Of a stretch of DNA of 21,317 bases, positions 21,309-21,317 are shown piece after piece. Origin of the DNA: Monoglobus sp964442605 (GTDB lineage Bacteria > Bacillota > Clostridia > Monoglobales > Monoglobaceae). Position numbers and translations under genes: made by a program. The DNA lies in NCBI GenBank assembly GCA_964442605.1, contig CAYTZR010000034.1, positions 1-21,317 on the forward strand. The letters are read 5' to 3'. The notes beneath the pieces were generated by a model that ran no database searches, was not told the origin of the DNA, and worked only from the letters and a program-made list of their open reading frames with translations. Positions within the stretch are counted from its first letter, which is position 1; each line of letters starts with the position of its first letter.

Positions 21309-21317
21309 TAAAAGTCA

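Overview
The window reads as a chromosomal segment of an anaerobic, endospore-forming Clostridia bacterium, probably a gut or plant-fibre degrader. Evidence: AT-rich DNA with strong AGGAGG ribosome binding sites and TTGACA/TATAAT promoters; a PerR plus rubredoxin-first ('reverse') rubrerythrin peroxide defence operon; a CwlD-type spore cortex amidase; and a 2039-residue secreted GH3 glycoside hydrolase with several carbohydrate-binding-like modules and a TP/EP linker. Genus cannot be fixed from sequence alone; a Monoglobus/Oscillospiraceae-type organism is a guess. No tRNA, rRNA, insertion sequence, phage gene or CRISPR array was found.

Left part (1-4865): the first codons of a probable cupin gene leave the left edge; then a minus-strand operon perR - reverse rubrerythrin - 71-residue small protein with its own promoter, a candidate Per box and a perfect terminator. 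Next is a minus-strand citrate synthase. Divergent from it, a plus-strand run holds homoserine O-acetyltransferase (metA type with Glu111), a double zinc-ribbon protein and a DUF2085 membrane protein.

Middle (4835-11640): a minus-strand housekeeping operon proA - ygiQ - folD ends at a strong terminator. It diverges from tatD (then exoA) through an almost mirror-symmetric bidirectional promoter. A convergent AraC-family regulator follows, itself divergent from the giant GH3 gene and probably its regulator.

Right part (11652-21317): the GH3 protein carries, at its extreme C-terminus, a complete rhodanese domain with its active-site Cys loop. This is odd for a secreted glycosidase. Convergent to it is a three-gene minus-strand set: a protein with a regulatory-like beta domain, a SpoIID-like protein with three peptidoglycan-binding repeats read from a TTG start, and a single-domain peptidoglycan-binding protein. 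None has a visible signal peptide. It diverges from cwlD, and the shared intergenic region carries back-to-back matches to the sporulation sigma-E consensus plus a sigma-G-like match. This suggests a sporulation cell-wall locus.

The most novel-looking items are the GH3-rhodanese fusion, the signal-less SpoIID/PG-binding operon with paired sporulation promoters, the small protein of the PerR operon, the symmetric divergent promoters, and an unusual number of short tandem duplications at or just after gene 3' ends. Gene starts were corrected where the ribosome binding site clearly pointed to an internal start (citrate synthase, folD, proA, the SpoIID-like gene and its neighbours, cwlD). All intergenic gaps are shorter than 300 bases.
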